This document shows positions 23,977-33,125 of a DNA stretch of 64,000 nucleotides, piece by piece. The stretch covers positions 310,001-374,000 of the forward strand of contig NZ_JACHGW010000002.1 of NCBI RefSeq assembly GCF_014202505.1, in the 5' to 3' direction. The notes beneath the pieces are model-generated. The model made no database searches and was not told the origin of the DNA. It was given only the letters and a program-made list of their open reading frames with translations. Numbering within the stretch: position 1 is the stretch's first letter; every line of letters starts with the position of its first letter. Source of the stretch: Armatimonas rosea. GTDB lineage: Bacteria > Armatimonadota > Armatimonadia > Armatimonadales > Armatimonadaceae. The position numbers and the translations under genes are program-made.

Positions 23977-24848
23977 CCCCGGAGCGCCTCCGGGAGCGGG
24001 TGCCGCTCTTTGCCGAGGCGCGTGCGCTGGAGCTGATGCCGCTGGCCGATGGGGTGAGCCACAACAACACCAACTACAAGGTGTGGGCCGACGGCACCGC
24101 GTACTTTCTGCGGGTTCCGGGGACGGCGGCGCCGTTTCTGGGGGTGCAGCGCGACGAAGAGCTCGCGGCGCTGCGGGCGGCGGGGGCGCAGGGTCTCGCC
24201 CCCGAAGTACTCTTTGCTGCGCCCGATGGCCTGCTCGTCTTGCCGTTTCTCGCCGGCGGGCACTGGACCCCCGCCGAGGCCGCGCGCCCGGAGAATATCG
24301 TCCGCCTCGCCCAGACCCTGCGCCGCCTCCACGACATCCGCGAGGTCGCGGCGCACTGCTCGGTCTACGAGCGGATCGAGCGGCTGATCGCCAGCGCGAC
24401 CCAGCTCGGCCAGGCCCTCCCCGACAACCTCCCCGCGCTCCTCGCCTGGATGGCCACGCTCCGCCAGCAGCGCGCCACCGACCCCCGCGCGAGCGTCGGG
24501 CTCTGTCACGGCGACTTCTGGCTGCACAACTTCCTCGACGATGGCAAGCAGCTCTGGCTGATCGACTGGGAGTTTGCGGGACGCGGCGATGGGCTGGTGG
24601 ACTTGGCCAAGATCACGATTGGCGGGAGCAGCTACACCCCCGCGCACCAGCAAGCACTCTTGCACGCCTACGGCTACACCGAGCCGGGCGACCTGACGCT
24701 CTTGGACGAGCAGAAAACCCTCCTCCTGCTTTTTCAGGCGGTCTGGGCGCTGGTGCTCCACGGCCTGCGCGGCCCCGAGAGCGCGTTTGACTACCTCGCC
24801 CACTCCCAGCAGACCTTCCGCCAGATTAACCGTGCGCTCAGCCTCTAA
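23973..24848 (+). CDS. Choline/aminoglycoside kinase-family phosphotransferase
   Basis: 291 aa, GTG start in a GTGA overlap. Protein-kinase-like fold. The Brenner-type catalytic loop is 'GLCHGDFWLHNFL' (D181) and the metal-binding 'LWLIDWEFAGRGDGLVDLA' supplies the DFG-equivalent Asp. The N-terminal 'LADGVSHNNTNYKV' is a nucleotide-binding loop very like that of choline/ethanolamine kinases. The substrate may be a choline-like or sugar alcohol. The coupling to the putative lyase suggests phosphorylation of one of its products (inference). It converges on the DHDPS gene with an 11-base overlap. Confidence 0.85.
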   Translation: MTPERLRERVPLFAEARALELMPLADGVSHNNTNYKVWADGTAYFLRVPGTAAPFLGVQRDEELAALRAAGAQGLAPEVLFAAPDGLLVLPFLAGGHWTPAEAARPENIVRLAQTLRRLHDIREVAAHCSVYERIERLIASATQLGQALPDNLPALLAWMATLRQQRATDPRASVGLCHGDFWLHNFLDDGKQLWLIDWEFAGRGDGLVDLAKITIGGSSYTPAHQQALLHAYGYTEPGDLTLLDEQKTLLLLFQAVWALVLHGLRGPESAFDYLAHSQQTFRQINRALSL

Positions 24849-25851
24849 GATAGCCCTGGGTGGGGAGGAGCCCGTGCGCCTTCAGGAGCGCGATCCCCTC
24901 GACAATAAAGCTCTGCGGCAGGCGCGCACCGCCGTAGAGCAGGGGCGGCTCAACTTTTAGCGCGTCATCCCCGTAGGCGCGGCAGTGGTCGAGGACTTTG
25001 TTGGCGTTGGCGAAGGCATTGCCATGGGGAAACTCCGCGACCAGCGCAAAGGCGGCGCTAACCACGGTCTCTAGTGTCTGGGAGAGCGCCTCGGCGGCGG
25101 CTTGCTCACCGCTATCGAGCAGGCGCAGGAGCTCGGCGAGCTCGGGGGCGAAGACATTGGCGGTGCTTAGAAGAAAGCCGTCGTAGGGGCCGCCGCCCGT
25201 GCGGGGCCAGGGGACGTAGCCGCCTTTTTCCGCGCCGCGCACCAGGAATACCCCACCAAAGTCCAGGCCACTCTGGGCCACACGGTCTGCGCCGCTGGTG
25301 TCCTTGAAGAGGATGACATTGGCAAACTCCGCCGTGAGCGCCGCGACTGTCTCCGGCGCGAGCTCGTTCTGTGTCACTTGTGGGAGCTGGTAGAGCGCGG
25401 TCGGCCAGCCACGGGCGAGCACCTGCGCCAGGCCCGCACGAAGCGCCTCCTGCGAGAGCTCGCTGCCCTTAGGCGGGCAGATCGTCACCCCAGCCACAGC
25501 GGGATGCGTCCGCAGCGGCTCCAAAGATTCTAAGCAGGCGAGCAGCTCCTCCACGGAGGTCTTGAGCACGCCGATCAGCACGCGAATGCCTGCCACGGCG
25601 GCGGCGTCCAAGACAATGCCTAGGAGCCGGTGAATATCATCGTCACCCATCTCCCAGCCCTCGCCGGTGGAGCCGGGGACCAGGATGCCCTTCACCTGCG
25701 GCGCGAGCGCGGTCAGGTGCGCCTGGATGCGGGTAGGATCGGGCATGTGCGCGGCCTGAAAGTGCGTCAGGGTGGGGCACCAGAGGCGTGGGATACCACC
25801 GGGGAAGAGCGCTGCCTGGAGCGCCTGGCGCTGAGAGTTAATAGTACTCAT
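24838..25851 (-). CDS. Dihydrodipicolinate synthase / KDG aldolase superfamily lyase
   Basis: 337 aa TIM-barrel class-I aldolase/lyase. Signatures: 'VPGSTGEGWEM' (pyruvate carboxylate binding), 'PTALYQLPQVTQN' (catalytic Tyr region), Schiff-base Lys183 in 'VILFKDTSGADR'. DapA itself is about 290 aa; this longer, divergent form is more like sugar-acid lyases (for example 2-keto-3-deoxygluconate or N-acetylneuraminate types). It is the last gene of the eleven-gene glycan operon, consistent with splitting a keto-deoxy sugar acid into pyruvate and an aldehyde. Its ATG overlaps the sulfatase TGA (ATGA). Confidence 0.85.
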   Translation of the reverse strand: MSTINSQRQALQAALFPGGIPRLWCPTLTHFQAAHMPDPTRIQAHLTALAPQVKGILVPGSTGEGWEMGDDDIHRLLGIVLDAAAVAGIRVLIGVLKTSVEELLACLESLEPLRTHPAVAGVTICPPKGSELSQEALRAGLAQVLARGWPTALYQLPQVTQNELAPETVAALTAEFANVILFKDTSGADRVAQSGLDFGGVFLVRGAEKGGYVPWPRTGGGPYDGFLLSTANVFAPELAELLRLLDSGEQAAAEALSQTLETVVSAAFALVAEFPHGNAFANANKVLDHCRAYGDDALKVEPPLLYGGARLPQSFIVEGIALLKAHGLLPTQGYLRG

Positions 25852-27773
25852 TCTTTGGTACTGACCTTCAGCGCACGGAGCGTCCCGGCAAAGCGTGGCA
25901 GGCTGGCATACGCCGAATCGACCGGGTTGGCGCTATCGAACCCCACGCAGAACGGCTCCTGCGGCTGGCGGCTGAGCGGCCCGCTGAGCTTGTGGGTAGC
26001 GACGACCTCCCCATTCACCTTCAGGCTCAGCGCACCGTCGGCGGCGATTCTGGCTTCGAGCACGGCGTTCTCTGCGAGGGGGCGGGGTGAGGTGAGGCGC
26101 ACGAGCTCTCCGCCCGACGGATGGACCGCAAAGACCGCGTGGCCGTCCTTGAGGTAGAGCGCGTAGCCCGTACTCGTCCCCCCGTGGGCAACCAAGACGC
26201 CACTCGTGGGCTTGCCCTCCAGCGTGCAGGAGATCGTCAGCGGGCGATTGACAACCTGCGGAGCTTGTGCACCGCTGAGCGTGTCACCTACCTTGAGGGA
26301 GTCCAGCGTGGCGGGCTTTGTGGACGTGGCTTGGGCGCTTTCTTCAAACGGGTAGAGGGTGACGGGGTTCTTGACCTCGCCTGCGGGGCGGCGGCCGGGG
26401 CCGGGGACGGTCTCACCCAGCTCGGCGCGCATTGCCACCGCAAGGGCTTTCAGGCGAGTGACAATCTCCGGGTGCGCGGCGGCCACATCGGTGCGCTCCC
26501 CGATCTCGGTGTCGAGGTTGTAGAGGCGGGGAGACTCCAGCGAGGCAGCGACGGTTGCGCCCGCCTTGCCCATTCCCTCGCTCTGGGGCGCGATGGCGAG
26601 CTTCCAGGGGCCGGAGCGGACGGCTTGAAGCTGGTAGCCATTGAAGTAGTAGCGGGCCTCGTGCGGCGACTGTTTTGTCTTCCCCAGCAGGAGCGGCGCG
26701 ATATCCTTGCCGTCGATCTTGCGATCGGTGGGGACAGTGCCCCCGGCGAGCTGGACAAAGGTCGGGAGAAAGTCGATTGTCCCTGCCACGGCATCGCTGG
26801 TGCTGCCGGGGGCGATCTTTCCAGGCCACGCGACGAGGGTCGGCTCGCGGACCCCGCCCTCCCAGGTGCTGCCCTTGCCGCCGCGTAGCGGGCCGGCCTC
26901 GCCGCTGTCCTTGCCCTGGGTCAGCCAGGGGCCATTGTCCGACGTAAAGATAACAAGCGTGTTCTTATCCAGCCCGAGCTTCGCCAGGGTCTCCCGCACC
27001 CGCCCGACACTCCAGTCCACCTCCTCCACCCAGTCCCCGACACGGCCGTTGGCGGACTTGCCGCGGAACTGTGCGCCCGGATGGATCGGCGTATGGATCG
27101 CGGTGTGGGGCAAGTAGAGAAAGAACGGCTTTTTTTGATTGTCCGTGATGAACTTAATGGCCTCGTCGGTGTAGCGCTCCGTGAGGCGGCTCTGCTCCTC
27201 GCCCGTGAGTAGCTCGATCACTTTATCGTCGCGCAGGAGTGGCACGACGGGTTGTGTGCCGCCCTTGGCCTTCTTGAGCATGTCGTTGGAGTAGGGAAAG
27301 CCAAAGTAGTGGTCGAAGCCATGGCGCGTGGGCAGGAACTCCGGCTGGTCCCCGAGGTGCCACTTGCCGATACACATAGTCGCGTAGCCCTGGTCTTTGA
27401 GTAGCTCCGCCACCGTGTGCTCGTCTTTGTTGAGCCCGTTTTTCTCGCCGGGAAAGAACACGCCGGGAATCGAGACCCGCGCCCCGTAGCAGCCCGTGAG
27501 CACCTGCGCCCGCGAGACCGAGCAGACCGGTGCGGCATAGAACGAGGTTAGCTTCATGCCCTCGCGTGCCATCTTATCCAAGTTCGGCGTGCGGTTCTTG
27601 GTCGAGCCAAACGGCCCGATATCCCCGTAGCCCATGTCGTCGATAAAGATCAGGACGATATTGGGTTTTTGTGTGGCCCCCACCTGCCCCCTGGCCCCCA
27701 CCGAGTGGGGGGAGAGAAAGGAGGGGGCGGCGAGCAGGAGCGCGGCACTGGCGAGAGAAAGAAGCGTTTTCAT
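25848..27773 (-). CDS. Arylsulfatase with C-terminal beta-sandwich domain
   Basis: 641 aa exported sulfatase (signal peptide about 1-33). The metal-binding start is 'NIVLIFIDDMGYGDIGPFG' and the formylglycine site is C84 in 'APVCSVSRAQVLTG', in which the usual Pro of CxPSR is Val. 'GKWHLGDQPE' and 'SDNGPW' supply further active-site residues. Residues about 480-641 form an extra domain with LamG-like strands. Activation needs a formylglycine-generating enzyme, which is not in this window. Residues 19-33 (LSPHSVGARGQVGA) come from palindromic element C and alter the end of the signal peptide. It overlaps the DHDPS gene downstream by 4 bases. Confidence 0.9.
   Translation of the reverse strand: MKTLLSLASAALLLAAPSFLSPHSVGARGQVGATQKPNIVLIFIDDMGYGDIGPFGSTKNRTPNLDKMAREGMKLTSFYAAPVCSVSRAQVLTGCYGARVSIPGVFFPGEKNGLNKDEHTVAELLKDQGYATMCIGKWHLGDQPEFLPTRHGFDHYFGFPYSNDMLKKAKGGTQPVVPLLRDDKVIELLTGEEQSRLTERYTDEAIKFITDNQKKPFFLYLPHTAIHTPIHPGAQFRGKSANGRVGDWVEEVDWSVGRVRETLAKLGLDKNTLVIFTSDNGPWLTQGKDSGEAGPLRGGKGSTWEGGVREPTLVAWPGKIAPGSTSDAVAGTIDFLPTFVQLAGGTVPTDRKIDGKDIAPLLLGKTKQSPHEARYYFNGYQLQAVRSGPWKLAIAPQSEGMGKAGATVAASLESPRLYNLDTEIGERTDVAAAHPEIVTRLKALAVAMRAELGETVPGPGRRPAGEVKNPVTLYPFEESAQATSTKPATLDSLKVGDTLSGAQAPQVVNRPLTISCTLEGKPTSGVLVAHGGTSTGYALYLKDGHAVFAVHPSGGELVRLTSPRPLAENAVLEARIAADGALSLKVNGEVVATHKLSGPLSRQPQEPFCVGFDSANPVDSAYASLPRFAGTLRALKVSTKE
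27663..27725. repeat. Palindromic G/C-run element C, inside the sulfatase signal region
   Basis: CCCCCAC (27695-27701), loop CGA, GTGGGGG (27705-27711), with flanking runs 'ccccctcc' and 'caggtggggg' on the minus strand. It is read in frame by the sulfatase and encodes the residues between the hydrophobic core of the signal peptide and the mature enzyme. Confidence 0.6.
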
Positions 27774-27777
27774 ACGA

Positions 27778-28524
27778 TTAACCTCGGCCCACGAGGGGCA
27801 TCTTGGTGGCCATGACGGTCATAAACAGGACATTTGCGTCCAGCGGGAGGCTGGCCATGTGGAGCACGGACTGCGCGACATGCTCCACATCCATCACCGG
27901 CTCGACCGCCAGGGTGCCGTCGGCCTGTGGGACTCCCTGCTGCATCTTCTGCGTGTTGTCGGTGAGGGCGTTGCCGATATCGATCTGGCCGCAGGCGATA
28001 TTGTAGGCGCGGCCATCCAGCGCCGTGGACTTGGTCAGCCCGGAGATCGCGTGCTTGGTGGCGGTGTACGATGCCGAGTAGGGGCGGGGCACCTGTGCCG
28101 AGACCGAGCCGTTGTTGATGATGCGCCCGCCCATCGGGTCCTGGCTCTTCATCAGCTTGAACGCCTCTTGCGTGCACAGAAAGGTCGCGGTGAGGTTTGT
28201 CTCCACCACGGCCTGCCAGTCGTCGAGGCTCAGCGTGTCGATGGGGCCATTGCGGACGATCCCGGCGTTGTTGAAGAGCACATCGAGCCGCCCAAACGCC
28301 GCCTTGGTCTGGGCAAAGAGCGCCCGAATCGCCTCGGGGTCGCGCACATCGGTGGGGACCGCCAGCGCCCGCTCGCCCGCCTCGCCCGCCAGAGCGACGG
28401 TCTGCTCCAGCGCATCGGCGCGGCGGCCGGCCAGCGCGACGGAGTACCCGGCGTGGAGGAGCGCTAGGGTGACGGCGCGGCCCACGCCGCTCCCTGCTCC
28501 CGTGACAAGGGCGATCTTACTCAT
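27778..28524 (-). CDS. Short-chain dehydrogenase/reductase
   Basis: 248 aa NAD(P)-dependent oxidoreductase. '[13 protein letters not shown]' binds the cofactor, 'LFNNAGI' follows, and the catalytic motif is Y-x3-K in '[13 protein letters not shown]'. The start at 28524 overlaps the MFS stop (ATGA); the longer frame extending upstream lies within the transporter gene. In the glycan operon it may oxidise or reduce a sugar or sugar acid taken up by the adjacent transporter (inference). The gap to the next gene is 4 bases. Confidence 0.9.
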   Translation of the reverse strand: MSKIALVTGAGSGVGRAVTLALLHAGYSVALAGRRADALEQTVALAGEAGERALAVPTDVRDPEAIRALFAQTKAAFGRLDVLFNNAGIVRNGPIDTLSLDDWQAVVETNLTATFLCTQEAFKLMKSQDPMGGRIINNGSVSAQVPRPYSASYTATKHAISGLTKSTALDGRAYNIACGQIDIGNALTDNTQKMQQGVPQADGTLAVEPVMDVEHVAQSVLHMASLPLDANVLFMTVMATKMPLVGRG

Positions 28525-29777
28525 GAGTGATTTTCTTCTTTCTGCTCGGGCCAAGTGAGCGCAAAGAGCGCTGCGAGGAGCGGCAGGACACCCGCCACGA
28601 GGATCATCGGGGCGAACTTGCCCATCGCATTGGTGTGCGTGTCGGCGTAGCGGCCCACGAGCGGGTGGAGCAGGGAGTTGATGAGCCACGACGAAGCACC
28701 GACGGCTCCGAGGCACTTCGCGGTGTGCTGTGGCGAGACATCTTGCATCAGGGCATAGAGGATCGCAAAGACCCCCATGAGCCCGGCCCCGACCAGGCAG
28801 TAGAGCGGCACCATGATCTCGCGGCCGGGGAGGAAAATAAGTGGGGTTGCGAGCAGGCACAGCCCCGATGCAAAGAGCAGAATTTTCTGGCGGGCACGCT
28901 CGATCGAGCACGTGGGGGAGACCAGCTTGCGTGTGAGAAAACCGATCCCAATGCTCCCCACATCGGCCGTCAGGTAGAACGCGATCAGGAGATACTGGAG
29001 CTGCTTGTCGGTGAACTTGAGGTCGATTACCAGGTGGCGTGGGAGCCAGACGCGATAAAAATGCCAGCTCATGTTCACCGCCACTCCTAGCGCCAGCACG
29101 ATCCAGAACCTGCGCTGGGTAAAGAGCGAGACAAACGGCACCGTGACTGCCTCGGTAGCCTTAGCCGGAGTGTGTGCGATCTCGCGGGCCCGCTCGCCGC
29201 GGGTGACAAGTAGCCACGCGACCACCCAGACCAGCCCGATCGCGCCGACAATCATAAACATCCTGCGCCAGCCCTCGCCATTGTCTTTGACCAGCGCAAG
29301 CACCAGAAGCGGGGTGACTACCGCCCCGACTGTCATGCCGCTATTGAAGATACTGTTGGCCAGTGCCCGAGACTCGCGCGGAATGATCCGTCCGATAATC
29401 CCCACGGCAACCGGCCAGTTGAAGGCCTCGCCGCCGCCCAGAACAATCCGGCAGACCTGGAGCTGGAAGAGGGTCTCCACAAAGCCGGTCGCAAAGCCCG
29501 CCGCAGACCAGACCAGTAGCGCGATAGGGTAGAGCCAGCGTAGGTTCACCCGGTCGGCGAGGAAGCCGGCCAGGAGCAGAAAGACCGCGTAGGAGTAGCC
29601 AAACGCCGCCTCCAGCTTGCCGTAGCCCTCCTCCCCGAGCTGAAACTCCGCCTTGATATAGGTCGAGATAGACCCCAGGGTCTGGCGGTCCATGTAGTTG
29701 ATCATGGTCGCAAAAAGCATCATCGCGACGACATGCCACTTCCATTGAGGAATCGTGGATTTCGGTGAGTCGGTCAT
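28521..29777 (-). CDS. MFS transporter, hexuronate/anion:cation symporter type
   Basis: 418 aa with about 12 membrane helices. The start '[20 protein letters not shown]' is the TM1 signature of the ExuT/ACS family. '[20 protein letters not shown]' (TM2-loop2-3 motif) and '[20 protein letters not shown]' (TM4) are equally typical. These transporters take up hexuronates, glucarate and related organic anions with protons or sodium. The ATG at 29777 is preferred to the TTG three codons earlier. It suggests that the locus delivers a uronic acid or similar anion to the cytoplasm. Confidence 0.9.
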   Translation of the reverse strand: MTDSPKSTIPQWKWHVVAMMLFATMINYMDRQTLGSISTYIKAEFQLGEEGYGKLEAAFGYSYAVFLLLAGFLADRVNLRWLYPIALLVWSAAGFATGFVETLFQLQVCRIVLGGGEAFNWPVAVGIIGRIIPRESRALANSIFNSGMTVGAVVTPLLVLALVKDNGEGWRRMFMIVGAIGLVWVVAWLLVTRGERAREIAHTPAKATEAVTVPFVSLFTQRRFWIVLALGVAVNMSWHFYRVWLPRHLVIDLKFTDKQLQYLLIAFYLTADVGSIGIGFLTRKLVSPTCSIERARQKILLFASGLCLLATPLIFLPGREIMVPLYCLVGAGLMGVFAILYALMQDVSPQHTAKCLGAVGASSWLINSLLHPLVGRYADTHTNAMGKFAPMILVAGVLPLLAALFALTWPEQKEENHS

Positions 29778-29808
29778 TGAGCTCAAGGGCTTTGGCTTTC
29801 TTTGCGCT

Positions 29809-31203
29809 TCACGGGTAGGGCGGAAGCGCCTTTAGTTTCGCCGAGAGCTCGGCAACCACCTTCGGGTGCTGTGTGGCGACATTGTGATTCTCTTCCGGGT
29901 CGCTGTTGTGATCGTAGAGCTCGTTCGTCCCATCGCTCCACTGCGTGAAGCGCCAGCGCTCGGTGCGGACACTCTGGCCGTAGCGACTCTGTCCCCGAGT
30001 CACCAGCGTAAAGGCGGCGTCTTTGAAGGGGCGCTTGGGATCGCGCAGCACGGGGCGCAGGCTCTTGCCCGCAAGGCCCGTCGGCACACTTAGCCCACAC
30101 GACTCCGCGACGGTGGGGAAGAGATCGACAAACTCCACCAGAGAGCGGCTGGTCTTTCCCCCTTTGATTCCGGGGGCGGCGATAATCAGGGGAGCGCGGC
30201 AGCTTCGCTCAAAGAGGGTGTTCTTGTTCCACCACTGACGCTCGCCGGTGTGGTAGCCGTGATCCCCGATAAAGACCACCACGGTCTTGTCCCAGAGCTT
30301 GCCTCTATCGAGTGCATCGAGTACCCGCCCGAGCTGGGCGTCCATGTAGCTGGCCGTGGCGCAGTAGGCACGTAGAAACTCCAGGCGCTCTTTGTCGGTG
30401 AACTTGTCGAAGGCCTGCTGGTAGCCCCCGGCAAGCGCCAGCGGCGGCGCAGCGGTCATGTCCACCGGGTCTTTCCAGAGCGTGAGCGCCTCCGGGGGAT
30501 AGAGCTCGAAGTACTTCTTGGGTGCGATAAACGGATCGTGTGGCTTGAGGAACCCACAGCCGATAAACCAAGGGTTGCTCCCCTGCTGCTCGATAAGCTT
30601 CACCACTGCCGCGGCCGTCTGACCATCGGGCTGGTCGTCGTCACCGCCCTCCGCCATTCCCCACTGGCACCAGGGAAGTGTACCCCCCGTGAGGTTGCGG
30701 CCCTCGTTTTTCTGACCCAGCTTGGTCGGAGAGAACGCGGTGGCTGCGTGCCAGGACTGGGGTAGGTCCATCCAGAGGGCCTTCTCCGCCTCGCTGGCGC
30801 CGCTCAGGTGGTAGAGCTTCCCAAAAGCTTCGGCGTGCCAGCCGTTCTCCTTAAAGTACTGCGGCAGGGTCAGCACCGCGGGGAGCTGAGAGCGCAGGCG
30901 TGTCGTGTTGTTGACGATCTTCGTCTGCTCGGGGCGCAGCCCGGTGAGCAGCGAGCTGCGGCTGGGGTTGCAGACCGGGTACTGCACATAGGCTCGCTCA
31001 AAACGCACGCCATGAGCCGCCAAGCGCGCCAGGTTCGGTAGCTTGACTCTCGCGTGCGTGAAGACCCCGCCTTCGTCCCGAAAGTCATCCGCGACAATAA
31101 AGAGCACATTGGGCTTGGCGGTTGGCTTTTGCTGTGCGCTTGCGGGCAACACTGCCTGGAAAGTCAGCAGAGAGGCAACGAGAGTGCAAGGAAGATACTT
31201 CAT
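29809..31203 (-). CDS. Sulfatase, iduronate-2-sulfatase-like
   Basis: 464 aa exported sulfatase (signal peptide about 1-24, ending ASAQQ). Active-site Cys78 lies in 'YPVCNPSRSSLLTG', a complete CxPSR motif. 'NVLFIVADDFRDE' gives the metal-binding Asp pair, 'GFLKPHDPF' and 'FIGDHGYHTGER' the other metal and sulfate ligands. The order and spacing resemble iduronate-2-sulfatases, which fits a uronate-containing sulfated glycan. The ATG overlaps the stop of the beta-helix gene (4 bases). The tail is short with no extra domain. Confidence 0.92.
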   Translation of the reverse strand: MKYLPCTLVASLLTFQAVLPASAQQKPTAKPNVLFIVADDFRDEGGVFTHARVKLPNLARLAAHGVRFERAYVQYPVCNPSRSSLLTGLRPEQTKIVNNTTRLRSQLPAVLTLPQYFKENGWHAEAFGKLYHLSGASEAEKALWMDLPQSWHAATAFSPTKLGQKNEGRNLTGGTLPWCQWGMAEGGDDDQPDGQTAAAVVKLIEQQGSNPWFIGCGFLKPHDPFIAPKKYFELYPPEALTLWKDPVDMTAAPPLALAGGYQQAFDKFTDKERLEFLRAYCATASYMDAQLGRVLDALDRGKLWDKTVVVFIGDHGYHTGERQWWNKNTLFERSCRAPLIIAAPGIKGGKTSRSLVEFVDLFPTVAESCGLSVPTGLAGKSLRPVLRDPKRPFKDAAFTLVTRGQSRYGQSVRTERWRFTQWSDGTNELYDHNSDPEENHNVATQHPKVVAELSAKLKALPPYP

Positions 31204-33125
31204 GTCTTTTTCTTTTTTATCGAGCGATTGTTCTCTTCGCGCATGTTGCTGGAGCCATCCGTGAACTTTAAAGTGACATCGACAAGCTGGTTGTCTTGGA
31301 GGAGGCAGTCCAGACCTTGCTGGAAGAGAAGCTCACCCGTCTCCTGGTTGCTGATCCAGTTGTTCTTGAGGACGATATTGCGGGGGCGGGGGCCGTTGGA
31401 GCCCGCGTGGAACCAGAAGCGGAAGTCTTCGAAGTGGTTGTTCTCAAAGGTCACATCGGCGCAGCGGAAGCGGGTGCTGGAGCTATCCGTGCCAATGTCG
31501 GAGGTGCTACAGCGGCGGATCACCGAGCCACGGTTGAGGCTCTCCTCGTGGAGCACGATATCGCCCGCAGCGGCGGCAGTGGGCAGCGACTCAAGAGTGA
31601 CGCGAAAGGTCTGGCCGGTGCTCGTGGCATCCACCGCAACCACGCGCGCCATCCCGCGCAGGTTCTGCTGGTTGGGGGACCAGACACTGGCCCAGTCACC
31701 CTTGCGCCAGAGAAACGGCTCCTTACTCTCAAAGGTCGGGGTGAGCGTGAGTGTCGTGCCCGCCACCTCCACCAGCTTCTGCGCCCGCGAGTAGATCGCA
31801 AAGCTATCGTCGTAGGTGGCCGCGCCGTCCCAGTCGCTGTCCTCAATCAGCACTCCCCAGCGGCTATTTTTGATGTGCAGGCCATCGCGCCAGGAGACAA
31901 AGAGCTCGGTCTCGGGGTGGGCCATCTTCAGGTCCATGTTGCGCAGGGTGATGGGGCCGGTATTGTGGGTGATCAGCGACCAGAAGTGCGGCGAGCTCTC
32001 GTACCGAAGGTTGCTGAAGAGCACGCGGGCGCTGCGGGTGATGAGGTTCACCCTGCCTCGGTGGGCGTACTTCACGTGTGGCACCACGAACTCAGTCGCC
32101 CCTTGCTCGGCGGCGCGGCGCATGCGTGGCTTCATGACCGCATCGGGGGTGGCGCTGTTCAGGGCGCTCGGGCGGATATGGAGGCGCACCCGGCGCTCGC
32201 TGTCGAGGCGGGTGACCTCTTCGATATAGAGGTTGTCGCCCCGCCCGGTTCGCGCTCCAGGAGAGTCCGGGAAGAAGGAGCGCCCGAAGAACGCGGCCCG
32301 AAACTCGTTTTTCCCGACCTCTGGCACCGGGTAGCGCTCCGGCACCTCCAGGTCGATCGTCATCGCCTCCACATCGACCTTGCGGATCGTCCCCTGGTAG
32401 TAGGGCTTGGGATCGTAGTCGATCTGAAAGCCATCGAGCTGGACATTCTCCGCGTCGTCGAGCTGCGCGAAGCTATCCGGGGGATGGAGCACGACCCGAG
32501 CCCCGCCGCCCTCGATCTTGAGGTTCTTTGCTCCCTTGAGCGCGAAGAGGGCCTCCTCGGTGAAGTCGCGCAGGCCGACCGCGCGGTAGGTCTTGGAGCC
32601 ATCGAAGCGCAGGATCGCGCTATCGGCCTGGCGCGTAGCGGCGACCGCTCTTTGGATCGCGGCGAAGTCATCGGTGACACCATCGCCCACGGCCCCGAAG
32701 TCGCGCACCTGGAAGACCTTGGCACCGGGGAAGGTCGGGGTACAGAGTGCGAGCTGGAAGCCGAGGCGGTAGCGGGCATTTTTCGGGGTCGCAGTAACAC
32801 GGATCTCGTCACCGGCGGCGAGCCCTTCGAGCCGTGTCTCCAGCCGCGTCGGTGCCAGGCCAGGGCGCACTTTCACCGTCCGGAGCGCTCTCTTGCCGAC
32901 CCGGATCGTCACCTCAACCTCCTCACCCGAGAGTGTCTCCACCCATGCCATCCCGAGCTGGTAGTCGCCCGCCTCCGCGACCCGGTGGGTCCATGTCTGG
33001 GGTTGTGTCGTGCTAGTTTGATCGACCATGTAGACAAAAGTCTTACTGGCGGGGGAGGGCATGACCTTGGTCGGGGTGCCTTGGACAAAGGGCAGCAGGC
33101 TTGCCAGCAGGAGGGCGGTCTTCAT
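31200..33125 (-). CDS. Right-handed beta-helix protein, pectate-lyase-superfamily type
   Basis: 641 aa with signal peptide (about 1-17). Residues 20-130 form a beta-sandwich carbohydrate-binding-like domain. The helix begins with 'VRDFGAVGDGVTDDFAAIQR', the start of pectate-lyase-3/GH28-type helices, and then shows regular Asn-rich turns ('LKNNWISNQETG', 'ENNHFEDFRF'). A GH110-like alpha-1,3-galactosidase or a polysaccharide lyase are both possible. The catalytic residues are not certain from sequence alone. It is the likely backbone-cleaving or side-chain-removing enzyme of the glycan operon. Confidence 0.75.
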   Translation of the reverse strand: MKTALLLASLLPFVQGTPTKVMPSPASKTFVYMVDQTSTTQPQTWTHRVAEAGDYQLGMAWVETLSGEEVEVTIRVGKRALRTVKVRPGLAPTRLETRLEGLAAGDEIRVTATPKNARYRLGFQLALCTPTFPGAKVFQVRDFGAVGDGVTDDFAAIQRAVAATRQADSAILRFDGSKTYRAVGLRDFTEEALFALKGAKNLKIEGGGARVVLHPPDSFAQLDDAENVQLDGFQIDYDPKPYYQGTIRKVDVEAMTIDLEVPERYPVPEVGKNEFRAAFFGRSFFPDSPGARTGRGDNLYIEEVTRLDSERRVRLHIRPSALNSATPDAVMKPRMRRAAEQGATEFVVPHVKYAHRGRVNLITRSARVLFSNLRYESSPHFWSLITHNTGPITLRNMDLKMAHPETELFVSWRDGLHIKNSRWGVLIEDSDWDGAATYDDSFAIYSRAQKLVEVAGTTLTLTPTFESKEPFLWRKGDWASVWSPNQQNLRGMARVVAVDATSTGQTFRVTLESLPTAAAAGDIVLHEESLNRGSVIRRCSTSDIGTDSSSTRFRCADVTFENNHFEDFRFWFHAGSNGPRPRNIVLKNNWISNQETGELLFQQGLDCLLQDNQLVDVTLKFTDGSSNMREENNRSIKKKKT

